A stretch of DNA of 57,860 bases, from contig NZ_QBKP01000023.1 in NCBI RefSeq assembly GCF_003054195.1, positions 1-57,860 of the forward strand, given 5' to 3'. The DNA is from Gemmobacter caeni. GTDB taxonomy: Bacteria > Pseudomonadota > Alphaproteobacteria > Rhodobacterales > Rhodobacteraceae. Every line of letters begins with the position of its first letter. Position 1 is the stretch's first letter. The position numbers were made by a program, and so were the translations under genes. Shown here piece by piece: positions 17,972 to 29,081 of this stretch. Below the pieces are notes generated by a model that was given only the letters and a program-made list of their open reading frames with translations, did no database searches and had not been told where the DNA came from.

Positions 17972-19411
17972 ATGTATATCGGGCTTGATCTTGGCACCTC
18001 CGGCCTCAAGGGCGTGGTGATCGACGAAAACCAGGGGGTCGTGGCGGAAGCCACCGCCTCTCTGGCGGTTTCGCGCCCGGCAGAAGGACAGAGCGAACAA
18101 TCCCCGGCCGACTGGATCGCGGCGGCGGAAACGGTGATGGATGGTCTCGCGCGCCGGACCAGCCTTGCGGCCGTCAAGGGGCTCGGCCTGTCGGGCCAGA
18201 TGCATGGGGCGACGCTGCTGGATGCGGCGGACGAGGTTCTGCGCCCCTGTATCCTGTGGAATGACACGCGCGCCCATGCCGAGGCGGCAGTGCTGGACGG
18301 CGACCCGATGTTTCGCCGCATCACCGGCAATATCGTCTTTCCCGGCTTCACGGCCCCCAAACTCGACTGGCTGCGCCTGCATGAACCGCAACTCTGGCAG
18401 CGCGTTGCCAGGGTGCTGTTGCCGAAGGATTATCTGCGGCTCTGGCTGACCGGGGAGCATGTGGCCGAGATGTCGGATGCCGCCGGCACAAGCTGGTTCG
18501 ATACCGGCGCGCGCGACTGGTCTGATGACCTTCTGGCAGCTACTGGCCTTTCTCGGGCGCAGATGCCCCGGCTGGTCGAAGGGTCCGAGGTTTCGGGCGT
18601 GCTGCGGGCGGAACTCGCGCGGCGCTGGGGCCTGCCCGAGGGTGTGGTCGTCGCGGGCGGCGGGGGCGACAACGCGGCCTCCGGGGTTGGCGTCGGCGTG
18701 GTGCGGGCGGGCGATGCCTTTGTCAGCCTGGGCACCTCGGGCGTGCTGTTTGCCGCGAATGACGGCTATCAGCCCGCGCCGGAAACCGCCGTGCATACCT
18801 TTTGCCACGCCCTGCCGCAGACCTGGCACCAGATGGGGGTGATCCTGGCCGCGACCGATGCGCTGAACTGGTATGGCCGGTTCGTGGATCGTGATGCGGC
18901 GGCGCTGACCTCTGAACTGGGCGCGGTGCAGGCGCCGGGCAAAACGCTGTTCCTGCCCTATCTGGGAGGCGAGCGCACGCCGCTGAACGATGCTGCCGTG
19001 CGGGGGGCATTCATCGGACTGGAACATGCAACCGACCGCACGGCGGGAACGCGCGCGGTGCTGGAAGGCGTGACTTTCGCTTTCCGCGATTGCCGGGATG
19101 CGCTGGCCGCCACCGGCACGCGGCTGGAGCGGTTGATCGCGGTCGGGGGCGGCTCCCGCTCCGCCTACTGGCTGCAAGCCATTGCCACCGCGCTGGGCGT
19201 GCCTGTGCTGCTGCCCGAGGCGGGCGATTTCGGCGGGGCCTTTGGTGCCGCCCGTCTGGCCCTGATGGCCGCCACCGGGGCGGGGGCGGAAATTGCCACC
19301 CTTCCCCCCATCGCGCATGTGATCGAGCCGGTCGCCGCGCTTTCCGATGCTTTCGACGCGGGCCATGCCCGGTTCCGCGCCGCACAATCCGCAATCCGAG
19401 GACTGACATGA
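17972..19411 (+). CDS. xylB: Xylulokinase
   Basis: A 479-residue FGGY-family kinase that phosphorylates D-xylulose to D-xylulose 5-phosphate for the pentose phosphate pathway. The N-terminal phosphate-binding segment is [18 protein letters not shown], followed by [13 protein letters not shown] and [12 protein letters not shown], characteristic of xylulokinases. The C-terminal half has the FGGY-type segments [15 protein letters not shown] and [19 protein letters not shown]. Length is normal. The start follows the xylG stop by one base and the stop overlaps the xylA start (ATGA), so synthesis of kinase and isomerase is coupled. Confidence 0.95.
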   Translation: MYIGLDLGTSGLKGVVIDENQGVVAEATASLAVSRPAEGQSEQSPADWIAAAETVMDGLARRTSLAAVKGLGLSGQMHGATLLDAADEVLRPCILWNDTRAHAEAAVLDGDPMFRRITGNIVFPGFTAPKLDWLRLHEPQLWQRVARVLLPKDYLRLWLTGEHVAEMSDAAGTSWFDTGARDWSDDLLAATGLSRAQMPRLVEGSEVSGVLRAELARRWGLPEGVVVAGGGGDNAASGVGVGVVRAGDAFVSLGTSGVLFAANDGYQPAPETAVHTFCHALPQTWHQMGVILAATDALNWYGRFVDRDAAALTSELGAVQAPGKTLFLPYLGGERTPLNDAAVRGAFIGLEHATDRTAGTRAVLEGVTFAFRDCRDALAATGTRLERLIAVGGGSRSAYWLQAIATALGVPVLLPEAGDFGGAFGAARLALMAATGAGAEIATLPPIAHVIEPVAALSDAFDAGHARFRAAQSAIRGLT

Positions 19412-20709
19412 CCGACTTCTTCAAGGGTATTCCTGCCATCCGCTTCGAAGGCCCTGACAGCACAAATGAATTTGCCTTCCGGCACTACAATCCTGACGAG
19501 GTGATCCTCGGAAAGCGGATGGAAGAGCATCTGCGCTTTGCTGTCGCCTATTGGCACAGCTTCGCCTGGCCGGGTGGCGATCCGTTCGGAGGTCAGACGC
19601 TTGATCGCCCCTGGTTCGGGGACACCATGGCGCTGGCGAAACTCAAGGCCGATGTGGCTTTTGAGATGTTCGATATCCTGGGCGCGCCCTTCTACTGCTT
19701 CCACGATGCCGATGCGCGCCCCGAAGGCGCCACCTTCGCCGAAAGCCTGCGCAATCTTGAGGAAATCGTGGATTACCTCGGCGAAAAGCAGGTCAGCCAC
19801 AAGGCAAAGCTTTTGTGGGGCACCGCCAACATGTTCAGCCACAAGCGCTGGATGTCAGGCGCGGCTACCAACCCCGATCCGGATGTCTACGCCTATGCCG
19901 CCGCCAATGTGAAGGCGAACATGGATGCCACGCATCGGCTGGGCGGGCAGAACTATGTGCTCTGGGGCGGGCGCGAGGGCTATGAGACGCTCTTGAACAC
20001 CGATCTGAAGGCCGAACGGGAACATGCCGGGCGCTTCCTGCAACAGGTGGTCGACTACAAGCACAAGATCGGCTTCAAGGGCGCCATCCTGATCGAGCCG
20101 AAACCGCAGGAACCTTCAAAGCACCAGTATGATTACGATGTGGCCACCGTTTATGGCTTCCTTGTCCAGTTCGGTCTGGAAAAGGAGGTGCAGGTGAACA
20201 TCGAGCAGGGCCACGCCATTCTCGCCGGGCATTCCTTTGAGCATGAGATCGCGCTGGCCGCCTCGCTGGGCATCTTCGGGTCCATCGACATGAACCGGAA
20301 CGATTACCAGTCCGGCTGGGATACCGACCAGTTCCCGAACAATCATGCGGAAAAGGCGCTGGCCTTCTACGAAATCCTGCGCGCGGGCGGCTATACCACC
20401 GGCGGCACCAATTTCGATGCCAAGATCCGGCGACAGAGCCTCGACCCCGAGGATCTGATCCTTGCCCATGTCGGTGGTATGGATACCTGTGCGCGGGCGT
20501 TGAAGGCGGCGGCAGCCTGTCTGGAAGATGGCGGGCTGGAGACCGCGCGCGCCGCGCGCTACGCGGGCTGGCAGACGCCTGCTGCCAAAGCGATGCTGGA
20601 AGGCTCGCTGGAGCAGGCGGCAGCGCGGGTGACGGCGGAAGGGATTGAGCCGCAGCCGAAATCCGGGCGGCAGGAGCGGCTTGAAAACCTGTGGAACCGC
20701 TTCATCTGA
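19408..20709 (+). CDS. xylA: Xylose isomerase
   Basis: A 433-residue class II xylose isomerase that converts D-xylose to D-xylulose using two divalent metal ions. The start at 19408 overlaps the xylB stop and gives [20 protein letters not shown], the normal class II N-terminus. Active-site segments are [13 protein letters not shown] (catalytic His and Asp), [18 protein letters not shown] (metal Glu), [18 protein letters not shown] and [10 protein letters not shown] (metal Asp). With XylFHG, XylB and the divergent repressor it completes a self-contained isomerase pathway. It is the last gene of the xylose operon, followed by a hairpin. Confidence 0.97.
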   Translation: MTDFFKGIPAIRFEGPDSTNEFAFRHYNPDEVILGKRMEEHLRFAVAYWHSFAWPGGDPFGGQTLDRPWFGDTMALAKLKADVAFEMFDILGAPFYCFHDADARPEGATFAESLRNLEEIVDYLGEKQVSHKAKLLWGTANMFSHKRWMSGAATNPDPDVYAYAAANVKANMDATHRLGGQNYVLWGGREGYETLLNTDLKAEREHAGRFLQQVVDYKHKIGFKGAILIEPKPQEPSKHQYDYDVATVYGFLVQFGLEKEVQVNIEQGHAILAGHSFEHEIALAASLGIFGSIDMNRNDYQSGWDTDQFPNNHAEKALAFYEILRAGGYTTGGTNFDAKIRRQSLDPEDLILAHVGGMDTCARALKAAAACLEDGGLETARAARYAGWQTPAAKAMLEGSLEQAAARVTAEGIEPQPKSGRQERLENLWNRFI

Positions 20710-20717
20710 GACTGTGC

Positions 20718-20743
20718 GGCCGGGCATATCAATATGTCCGGCC
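20718..20743. terminator. Hairpin after xylA
   Basis: An 11-bp stem, GGCCGGGCATA and TATGTCCGGCC with one G-U pair, has a four-base loop. It is followed by AT-rich sequence rather than a T-run. It begins eight bases after the xylA stop, so it probably ends or attenuates the xylose transcript; it could also be an operator for the next operon. The AT-rich tract after it (20745-20780) is the likely promoter region of the gene at 20834, though no confident -35/-10 pair is visible. Confidence 0.5.
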
Positions 20744-20833
20744 ATACATATTGTTTGCACTATCAAAATATAGAATAAATCCGTCTTTTTGAATGTGCAC
20801 GAACATGGTCTGCTGCCGGTATCGGAGGATCGG

Positions 20834-22917
20834 ATGCAGCAGACAGTCTCATGGATCGGCAAGGCGATGGCGCGGCGCGAAGATGCGCGGCTGCTCAAAG
20901 GCGCGGGCCGTTTCGTTGACGACCATCAGCCCGAGGGCTGCCTTTTCCTGGAATTTCTCCGCAGCCCCTATGCAGCGGGGCGGATCACCGATCTGGATGT
21001 CTCGGAGGCGGCCGTGGCAGAAGGCGTGATCGCCGTGCTGACCGCCGCAGATTTTGCCGGGCTGGGGCAGGCGGCCGTGAATGCGCTGCTGCCCGGCGCC
21101 GAGGTGCATCCGCTGGAGCCGCTGGCCTCGGGCCGGGTGAAGGCGGTCGGTCAGGCCATTGCCGCCGTGATCGCTGAAACCCGCGAGGCCGCGCGCGATG
21201 CGGTGGAACTGATTGCCTTTGACATCGCAGAAGAGCCGCTGGCCATCCGCCGGGTGCTCCGTCACCGCTGGCAATCCGGCGTGCCGCAGACCGGGCGCGA
21301 GATTTCGGTGCAGCTTGACCATGCGCTTGTCGCCCCGATGGCGCTGGAGCCGCGCGCGACGGTGGCGCTGCCCGAGGGCGCGGGGCTGAGGGTGCATCTG
21401 TCCACCCAGACGCCGCAGCGCTGCCGCACCGATCTGGCCGCGATCCTTGGCCTTGCGCCCAGCGCGATCCGGGTCCTGACGCAGGATGTGGGCGGTGCGT
21501 TTGGCGGCAAGGCGTCCCTGATGCCCGAGGATGCGGTGGTGGCGCTGGCGGCGTTACGGCTTGGCCGTCCGGTGAAATGGACCGCCGCCCGGTCCGAGGA
21601 GTTTCAGGCGGCGACGCAAGGACGTGGCGGTGAAACCCGCGCCGTGCTGACGCTGGATCATCAGGGCGTGCCTGTTGCACTGTCGGCAGAGCTGCGCTTT
21701 CCGCTGGGCCACTGGATGCCTTATTCAGCGCTGGCGCCGCTCCGCAATGCGGGGCGCATCCTGCCCGGTCCCTATGCGATCGAGGCGGTGGATATCGAAG
21801 CGCAGGCGCATCTGACGCCGGGCGCTGCCGTCAACATCTATCGCGGCGCAGGGCGACCCGAAGCGGCGATGTTGATGGAGCGGCTGATCGACAAGGCGGC
21901 GCAGGCGCAGGGCCTTGATCCGCTGGAGATGCGGCGCCGCGCGCTTTATCGCGGTGCCTTTCCGCGCGCGACGCCGACGGGTGAGGCGATCTGTTCCGGT
22001 GATTTCGCGGCGCTGCTGGACCGCCTGGAACGCGAAGCCGATTACGCGGGCCTACGGGCGCGTCAGGCTGAGCGTCGCGCGAAGGGCGCGGTCTGCGGCC
22101 TTGGCCTCGCGCTCTATATCGAGCCCTGCGGGCAGGGCTGGGAAAGTGCCGAATTGCGGCTGGAGGCTGATGGTACCTTCACCGCGCTGACCGGATCGTC
22201 GGCACAAGGGCAGGGGCGTGAAACCGCCTTCGCGCAGATCGTGGCAGAGATCATGGGCGTGACCCCTGACCGCGTGCGTGTGGTGCAGGGCGATACCGAG
22301 GCGGTGCCCGAAGGCATCGGTGCGCTGGCGTCGCGTTCGACCGCCATCGGCGGCACCGCCATGGCCCGCGCCACTCGGCGGATGCTCGACCAGCTTGGCC
22401 CGCGGAATGACTGGTCGGGTATCGGCCCGGTTTCGGTCAGGGAACGCTATGAGGCGCCGGGCGAGGCCTGGGCCTCGGGTGCGGTTCTGGCCGAAGTGGC
22501 AATCTGCCCCGATACCGGCCATCTGACGGTCGAGGGGATCACTTGGGTCGATGATGCGGGGCGTGTGCTGAACCCGATGCTGGTGCAGGGCCAGCTGATC
22601 GGTGGTCTGGCCCAGGGCCTTGGCGCCGCTACTATGGAACGTATGGCTTATGCCGACGGCCAGTTACTGACCGGCAGCCTGATGGATTACGCGGTGCCCC
22701 GCGCCAGCGACATGCCGCCCGTGCGGCTGATCAGCCAGCCCCTGCCCAGCACCGCCAACGAGATGGGCTTCAAGGGCGTGGGTGAGGCCGGTTGCATCGG
22801 CGTGCCCGCCGCGCTGCTGAATGCGGTGCAGGATGCGCTGTTGCCCTTCGATGCCCCTGATCTTTCACTTCCGCTGACGCCGGAAAAACTCTGGCGCGCC
22901 ATGACAGGACTTGAGCC

Positions 22918-22921
<4 letters not shown>
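20834..22921 (+). CDS. Molybdenum hydroxylase catalytic subunit (xanthine dehydrogenase/aldehyde oxidase large-subunit family)
   Basis: A 695-residue molybdopterin-binding subunit. The ATG at 20834 has CGGAGGATCGG upstream. The N-terminal ~110 residues form the Ald_Xan_dh_C-like domain (GRFVDDHQPEG, LRSPYAAGRI). The Mo-cofactor domains include QDVGGAFGGK, NIYRGAGRPEA, GSSAQGQGRETAF and, near the C-terminus, GFKGVGEAGCIG, whose Glu is the catalytic base. All catalytic motifs are present, so it should be active. It is somewhat shorter than the 750-800 residues typical of CO dehydrogenase or aldehyde oxidase large subunits. The usual FAD and 2Fe-2S subunits are not beside it. It overlaps the next gene by ATGA, and a CoxG-like gene lies further down the same cluster. 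The substrate (aldehyde or N-heterocycle) is unknown. Confidence 0.88.
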
Positions 22922-24436
<1,515 letters not shown>

Positions 24437-24447
24437 ATATTTTATGC

Positions 24448-24477
24448 TTGAAATATTTGCCCGCTGTGGCATGCTAC
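24448..24477 (+). promoter_or_regulatory. Candidate promoter before the ABC-transporter genes
   Basis: TTGAAA (24448-24453) is followed after 17-18 bases by ATGCTAC, a plausible but not strong -10. The -35 overlaps an inverted repeat ATATTT-N8-AAATAT (24437-24456) that could be an operator. The gap of 84 bp to the binding-protein gene is the largest in the cluster, which supports an internal promoter. Confidence 0.35.
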
Positions 24478-24520
24478 CTTCAACAACAAGGCCAAAACGG
24501 CCCCAACATGGGAGATATCA

Positions 24521-25678
24521 ATGAAGAAACTGCTGACGGCAGCGAGCCTTCTCGCGCTGACTACCCTTCCGTCGCTTGCCGAGCCGCTGAAGATTGGCGT
24601 CATCACCACGCTGTCCGGCCCGGCCGGATATCTGGGCGAACAGGTGCGGGATGGCCTGCAACTGGCCATCGACCAGGAAGGCGGCAAGCTGGGTGGCGTT
24701 GATGTGGAACTGGTGGTCGAGGATGATGGCCTGAAGCCCGGCAATGGCCTTCAGATCGCCGACAAGTTCATGAACGAGGAAGGCATCAAGCTGATTACCG
24801 GCATCATCTTCTCGAACGTCGCGGGTGCGACGGTGCCGGAAGTCGTGGAAAACGACGCCATCTACATCAGCCCGAACGCCGGTCCCTCGAACCTCGCAGG
24901 TGCGGGCTGCAACAAGAATTACTTCGTGGTCAGCTGGCAGAACGACTCGCTGCACGAGGCGACGGGGGCTGCGGCCAAGGCGCTGGGTTACAAGAAGGTC
25001 GTGGCGCTGGCCCCCAACTATCAAGCGGGCAAGGATGCCATCGCCGGCTTCAAGCGGGAATTCGGTGGCGATGTGACCGAGATCTACACCCAGCTTGAAC
25101 AGACCGATTTCGCGCCGGAAATGGCACAGATCCGCGCCGCCGCGCCGGATGCGGTGTTCCAGTTCCATCCCGGCGGCATGGGCATCGCCTTCCTCAAGCA
25201 ATATGTGCAGGCTGGCCTGTCGAAAGACATCCCGATGATCGTGTCCGAGCCTTCGGCTGATGGCGTGATCCTGAATGCCGTGGGCGAGGCGGCGGTGGGT
25301 CTGAAGGCCACGACGCACTGGAATGCCGACTTCGACAACGAGGCCAACAAGGCCATGGTCGCCGCCTGGGCCGCCAAGCACCCCGACAAGCCGCTGACCA
25401 CCTATGGTCAGCAAGCTTATGACGTGGGTCTGCTGATCGCTTCGGCGCTGAAGAAGACCGGCGGCATCGACGATCTGGATGCCTTCCGTGCCGCGCTGAA
25501 AGAGGCCGATTTCACCTCGACCCGCGGCGATTTCAAGTTCGGACCGAACCAGCACCCGGTGCAGGACTGGTTCATGGTCGACATCGTGGCCGGGCCGGAT
25601 GGCAAGCCCATGTGGGTGACCAAGGAAAAACTGCGCGACGATGTGGGTGACGTCTACGCTGCCGAGTGCAAGATGTGA
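24521..25678 (+). CDS. Branched-chain-amino-acid-type ABC transporter, substrate-binding protein
   Basis: A 385-residue periplasmic binding protein of the LivJ/K type (Peripla_BP_6). The signal peptide is MKKLLTAASLLALTTLPSLA, and the mature protein starts EPLKIGVITTLSGPAGYLGE. Typical parts are VELVVEDDGLKPGNGLQIADKF, ITGIIFSNVAGATVPEV and YISPNAGPSNLAGAGC. Members of this subfamily near aromatic-degradation genes often bind aromatic acids rather than amino acids, and that is the expectation here, but the ligand is not readable from sequence. GGGAGATATCA precedes the ATG. A hairpin follows the stop, then the two permeases and two ATPases. Confidence 0.93.
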   Translation: MKKLLTAASLLALTTLPSLAEPLKIGVITTLSGPAGYLGEQVRDGLQLAIDQEGGKLGGVDVELVVEDDGLKPGNGLQIADKFMNEEGIKLITGIIFSNVAGATVPEVVENDAIYISPNAGPSNLAGAGCNKNYFVVSWQNDSLHEATGAAAKALGYKKVVALAPNYQAGKDAIAGFKREFGGDVTEIYTQLEQTDFAPEMAQIRAAAPDAVFQFHPGGMGIAFLKQYVQAGLSKDIPMIVSEPSADGVILNAVGEAAVGLKATTHWNADFDNEANKAMVAAWAAKHPDKPLTTYGQQAYDVGLLIASALKKTGGIDDLDAFRAALKEADFTSTRGDFKFGPNQHPVQDWFMVDIVAGPDGKPMWVTKEKLRDDVGDVYAAECKM

Positions 25679-25686
25679 CGATGCCG

Positions 25687-25713
25687 GGCCGGGGTTTTCC
25701 CCGGCCTGTTTCC
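25687..25713 (+). terminator. Attenuating hairpin after the binding-protein gene
   Basis: A perfect 8-bp stem, GGCCGGGG and CCCCGGCC, has a TTTT loop and is followed by TGTTTCC. It sits just after the binding-protein stop and would give more binding protein than permease, as is common in such operons. Confidence 0.7.
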
Positions 25714-25744
25714 TGACAATCCAGACATCTGATCGGGCGGGCGT

Positions 25745-26659
25745 ATGATCCTGTTTCTCGAACAATTGCTCAATGGCTTGCAGTATGGCGTGATGCTGTT
25801 CCTGCTGGCCGCGGGGCTGACACTGATTTTCGGCATCATGGGTGTGATCAACCTCGCCCATGGCTCGCTTTACATGATCGGCGCCTATGCGGGCACGCTG
25901 GCCGCCATGCAGACCGGCAGCTTCTGGCTGGGGGTTCCGGTGGCGCTGATTGCTGCCGCTCTGACCGGGCTCGTGATGGAGGCGGTGGTGATCCGGCGCC
26001 TTTACGCCCGCGACCATCTGGATCAGGTTCTGGCGACCTTTGGTCTGATCCTGTTCTTCAACCAGTCGATCATCCTGTTGTTTGGTCGTCAGCCGATGTT
26101 TACCCAACTGCCTGATCTGTTTTCCGGCGCGGTCGAGGTCATTCCCGGCCTGCCTTACCCGAGCTACCGTCTGTTCATCATCGCGGTCGGCCTTCTGGTG
26201 GCGCTGGGGCTTTACCTGATCATCAACCGCACGCGGATCGGCATGCTGGTGCGCGCAGGATCGACCAACCGCGAGATGGTGCGGGCGCTCGGTGTCGACA
26301 TCCGGCTGCTGTACACGCTGGTTTTCGGCCTTGGCGCGCTGCTGGCGGGGTTGGCCGGATTTCTGGCCGGGCCGGTGCTGGCGGTGCAAGTGGGGATGGG
26401 CGAGCAGATCCTGCTGTCGACCTTCGTCGTCGTGGTCATCGGCGGTGTCGGTTCTATCAAGGGCGCCTTCGTCGCCGGTATCTCGCTGGGCGTTATAGAC
26501 ACGATGCTGCGTGCCTTCCTGCCCGGTATGCTGCGGCAGGTGATGGCCGGCCCCGAGGCTGATGCGCTGGGCGTCGGGATCTCGTCCATGGGGATTTATC
26601 TTCTGATGGCACTTGTGCTTCTTGTCCGGCCCAAGGGCCTGTTCATGGCGGGGAGCTGA
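25745..26659 (+). CDS. Branched-chain-type ABC transporter permease (LivH family)
   Basis: A 304-residue permease with about eight membrane segments. It opens with the family hallmark FLEQLLNGLQYGVMLFLLAAGLTLIFGIMGVINLAHG. GVVIGGVGSIKGAF-like sequence (VVVIGGVGSIKGAFVAG) near residue 235 is the ATPase-contact region, and the end is the conserved VLLVRPKGLFM. It forms a heterodimer with the LivM-type protein that starts three bases after its stop. Confidence 0.94.
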   Translation: MILFLEQLLNGLQYGVMLFLLAAGLTLIFGIMGVINLAHGSLYMIGAYAGTLAAMQTGSFWLGVPVALIAAALTGLVMEAVVIRRLYARDHLDQVLATFGLILFFNQSIILLFGRQPMFTQLPDLFSGAVEVIPGLPYPSYRLFIIAVGLLVALGLYLIINRTRIGMLVRAGSTNREMVRALGVDIRLLYTLVFGLGALLAGLAGFLAGPVLAVQVGMGEQILLSTFVVVVIGGVGSIKGAFVAGISLGVIDTMLRAFLPGMLRQVMAGPEADALGVGISSMGIYLLMALVLLVRPKGLFMAGS

Positions 26660-26662
26660 GCG

Positions 26663-27634
26663 ATGAACAGCCGTATCCTTGCCGCCGTCCTGCTGATCCT
26701 TCTGGCCGCGCTACCGTTCATCGCGCAGGCAACCGGGCAATCCGCGCTTCTGTCGCTGGCCTCGCGAATCCTGATCTATGGCATGGCCGCCACCAGCCTG
26801 AACTTCGTTCTGGGCTATGGCGGGATGGTCAGCTTTGGTCACGCCGCCTTCTTCGGGATCGGGGGGTATGTGGTGGGCATCCTGTATCACCACGCCGATA
26901 CCGAAACGCTGTTCTGGGGTTTCATCCCCGGTACGACACAAATGCTGATCACGCTGCCTGCCGCCATTCTGGTCAGCGGTGCCTTCGCCGCCGCCATCGG
27001 CGCGCTGAGCCTGCGGACGGGCGGCGTGCAGTTCATCATGATCACGCTGGCCTTCGCCCAGATGCTGTTCTTCCTTTTCGTCTCGCTGAAAACCTATGGC
27101 GGCGAGGACGGAATCATCGTGCGCCGCACCAATGAGCTGCCCTTCCTCAACACCCGTGACCGGGCGGTGATGTATTGGGTGGTGCTGGCGATCACCGTCG
27201 CCTTCGCGCTGGGCCTGCGGCGTCTGACGAAATCCAGCTTCGGCACGGTGATCTCGGGCATCCGCCAGAACGAGCGTCGCATGGCCGCGCTTGGCATTCC
27301 GGCCTACCGCTACAAGCTGTTCGCCTTCATCCTGTCAGGCATGGGCGCCGGACTGGCCGGGGCGTTGATGGTCAATGTGTTGCGCTTTGCCAGCCCTGAC
27401 ATGATGCACTGGACCAAATCGGGCGAGCTGATGATCATGGTCATTCTTGGCGGGGTGGGCACGCTGGTCGGGCCGTTCCTCGGCGCTGCCGCACTGCTGT
27501 CACTGGAAAGTGTGCTGGCCTCGTGGTCGGAACACTGGCCGCTGGCCATGGGCCTGATCCTGCTGGTGGTCGTTCTGGGCACCAGGGGCGGGCTGATGGC
27601 GCTTGTCACGCGTCTCACGGGGGGCCGCAAATGA
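26663..27634 (+). CDS. Branched-chain-type ABC transporter permease (LivM family)
   Basis: A 323-residue permease with eight to nine hydrophobic segments. The conserved region GYGGMVSFGHAAFFGIGGYVVGIL lies at about 51-74 and IRQNERRMAALGIPAYRYKLFAF at about 196-218, the cytoplasmic loop that contacts the ATPases. MIMVILGGVGTLVGPFLGA near residue 255 is the second family motif. Its stop codon overlaps the start of the ATPase gene (ATGA). Confidence 0.94.
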   Translation: MNSRILAAVLLILLAALPFIAQATGQSALLSLASRILIYGMAATSLNFVLGYGGMVSFGHAAFFGIGGYVVGILYHHADTETLFWGFIPGTTQMLITLPAAILVSGAFAAAIGALSLRTGGVQFIMITLAFAQMLFFLFVSLKTYGGEDGIIVRRTNELPFLNTRDRAVMYWVVLAITVAFALGLRRLTKSSFGTVISGIRQNERRMAALGIPAYRYKLFAFILSGMGAGLAGALMVNVLRFASPDMMHWTKSGELMIMVILGGVGTLVGPFLGAAALLSLESVLASWSEHWPLAMGLILLVVVLGTRGGLMALVTRLTGGRK

Positions 27635-28386
27635 CCGCGATCCTGAAGATCGAAAATCTGGTGAAGCGGTTCGGCGGGCTGGTGGCGACCGACAATGTCA
27701 GCCTTGAGGTCATGCCGGGTGAAATTCACGCCCTGATCGGGCCGAATGGCGCGGGCAAGTCGACGCTGATCAACCAGCTTTGCGGCGAGTTGCAGCCGAA
27801 CGAAGGCGCCATCCATCTGGCCGGGAGGGATATCACCCATCTGCCGGTGCCTGCGCGGGTAGACCTCGGGTTGGGGCGGACCTTCCAGATCACCTCGCTG
27901 CTGGACGAGATGACGGTGCGCGAGAATATCGGCATGGCTGTTCAGGTACGCGAAGGTGGCAACTTTCGCATCTGGGATGCGCTGCGCAAGCGCCGTGCGA
28001 TCTGGGACGAAACCGACCGCCTGCTGGCGGGGGGCCAACTGGCCGACCGCGCCGATGTGGCGGTGGCCGATCTGAGCCATGGCGAAAAGAAACAGCTTGA
28101 GCTTCTGGTCGCGATGGCGATGCAGCCGCGCCTGCTTTTGCTGGACGAGCCGATGGCCGGTCTGGGCCATCTGGAAAGCCAGCAGATGATCGGCATGTTG
28201 CGCGACATCAGCAAAGAAGCGGCCATCTTGCTGGTCGAACATGACATGGAGGCCGTCTTCGCGCTGGCCGACCGGATTTCGGTGCTGGTCTATGGCCGGA
28301 TCATCGCGCAGGGCTCGGTGGATGAGATCCGCAACGATCCGGCAGTGCGCGAGGCCTATCTGGGTGCGGAGGACGAACTGTGCTGA
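27631..28386 (+). CDS. Branched-chain-type ABC transporter ATP-binding protein (LivG family)
   Basis: A 251-residue ABC ATPase starting at 27631, inside the livM stop. Walker A is [30 protein letters not shown] is the LivG-type Q-loop region. The signature is unusual, LSHGEKKQLELLVAMA in place of LSYGQQRRLEIARAL, a form seen in urea and aromatic-acid importers of this class. Walker B is LLLLDEPMAGLG and the H-loop is LLVEHDMEAVF. Its end overlaps the LivF-type gene by seven bases. Confidence 0.94.
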   Translation: MTAILKIENLVKRFGGLVATDNVSLEVMPGEIHALIGPNGAGKSTLINQLCGELQPNEGAIHLAGRDITHLPVPARVDLGLGRTFQITSLLDEMTVRENIGMAVQVREGGNFRIWDALRKRRAIWDETDRLLAGGQLADRADVAVADLSHGEKKQLELLVAMAMQPRLLLLDEPMAGLGHLESQQMIGMLRDISKEAAILLVEHDMEAVFALADRISVLVYGRIIAQGSVDEIRNDPAVREAYLGAEDELC

Positions 28387-29081
28387 GCGTTTCCGAACTG
28401 AAAGCCGCCTATGGGGCCAGCCAGGTGCTGTTCGACATTCATCTGGACATTCGCGACGGCGAGGTGGTCACGCTGATGGGCCGCAACGGCATGGGCAAAA
28501 CCACGACGGTCCGCTGTATCATGGGCCTTCTGGGCGCGCGGGGCGGAAAGATCGAGTTCGAAGGCGTGAAAACGCTGGGCCTTACGCCGGAACGCATTGC
28601 CCGGCTCGGTGCCGGTCTGGTGCCCGAGGGGCGGCAGATCTTCCGCACCCTGACCGTGCGAGAAAACCTTGTGGCGACGGCGGCGAACCGTTTGAAGCGC
28701 AATAATCCCTGGACGCTGGAGCGGGTCTATGACCTGTTCCCCCGTCTGCGCGAAAGGGCAGGCCAGGTGTCGGGCACGCTGTCGGGGGGAGAGCAGCAGA
28801 TGCTTGCCGTTGGTCGCGCGCTGATGACCAATCCTCGCCTTCTGATCCTTGACGAGGCGACCGAGGGGCTCGCCCCGGTGATCCGCACCGAGATATGGCA
28901 TTGCGTGGAGCGGCTGAAGGCCGAGGGGCAGTCGATCCTGCTGATCGACAAGAATCTTGGCGTGCTGAAGCGGCTCGCCGACCGGCATTACATCGTGGAA
29001 AAGGGGCGCACCGTCTGGGTTGGCACCGGAGCCGACATGGACCGCGACAGCGAAAAGGTGCAGGGCTATGTCGGGCTTTGA
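28380..29081 (+). CDS. Branched-chain-type ABC transporter ATP-binding protein (LivF family)
   Basis: A 233-residue ABC ATPase beginning with a GTG at 28380 that overlaps the LivG stop. Walker A is GRNGMGKTT, with the Met typical of LivF proteins. VPEGRQIFRTLTVRENL is the LivF Q-loop region, the signature is LSGGEQQMLAVGRALM and Walker B is LLILDEATEGLAP. The H-loop reads LLIDKNL rather than the usual LLVEQN, a conservative change. Its last 14 bases overlap the start of the dehydrogenase-like gene, which ties the importer to the enzymes. Confidence 0.94.
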   Translation: MLSVSELKAAYGASQVLFDIHLDIRDGEVVTLMGRNGMGKTTTVRCIMGLLGARGGKIEFEGVKTLGLTPERIARLGAGLVPEGRQIFRTLTVRENLVATAANRLKRNNPWTLERVYDLFPRLRERAGQVSGTLSGGEQQMLAVGRALMTNPRLLILDEATEGLAPVIRTEIWHCVERLKAEGQSILLIDKNLGVLKRLADRHYIVEKGRTVWVGTGADMDRDSEKVQGYVGL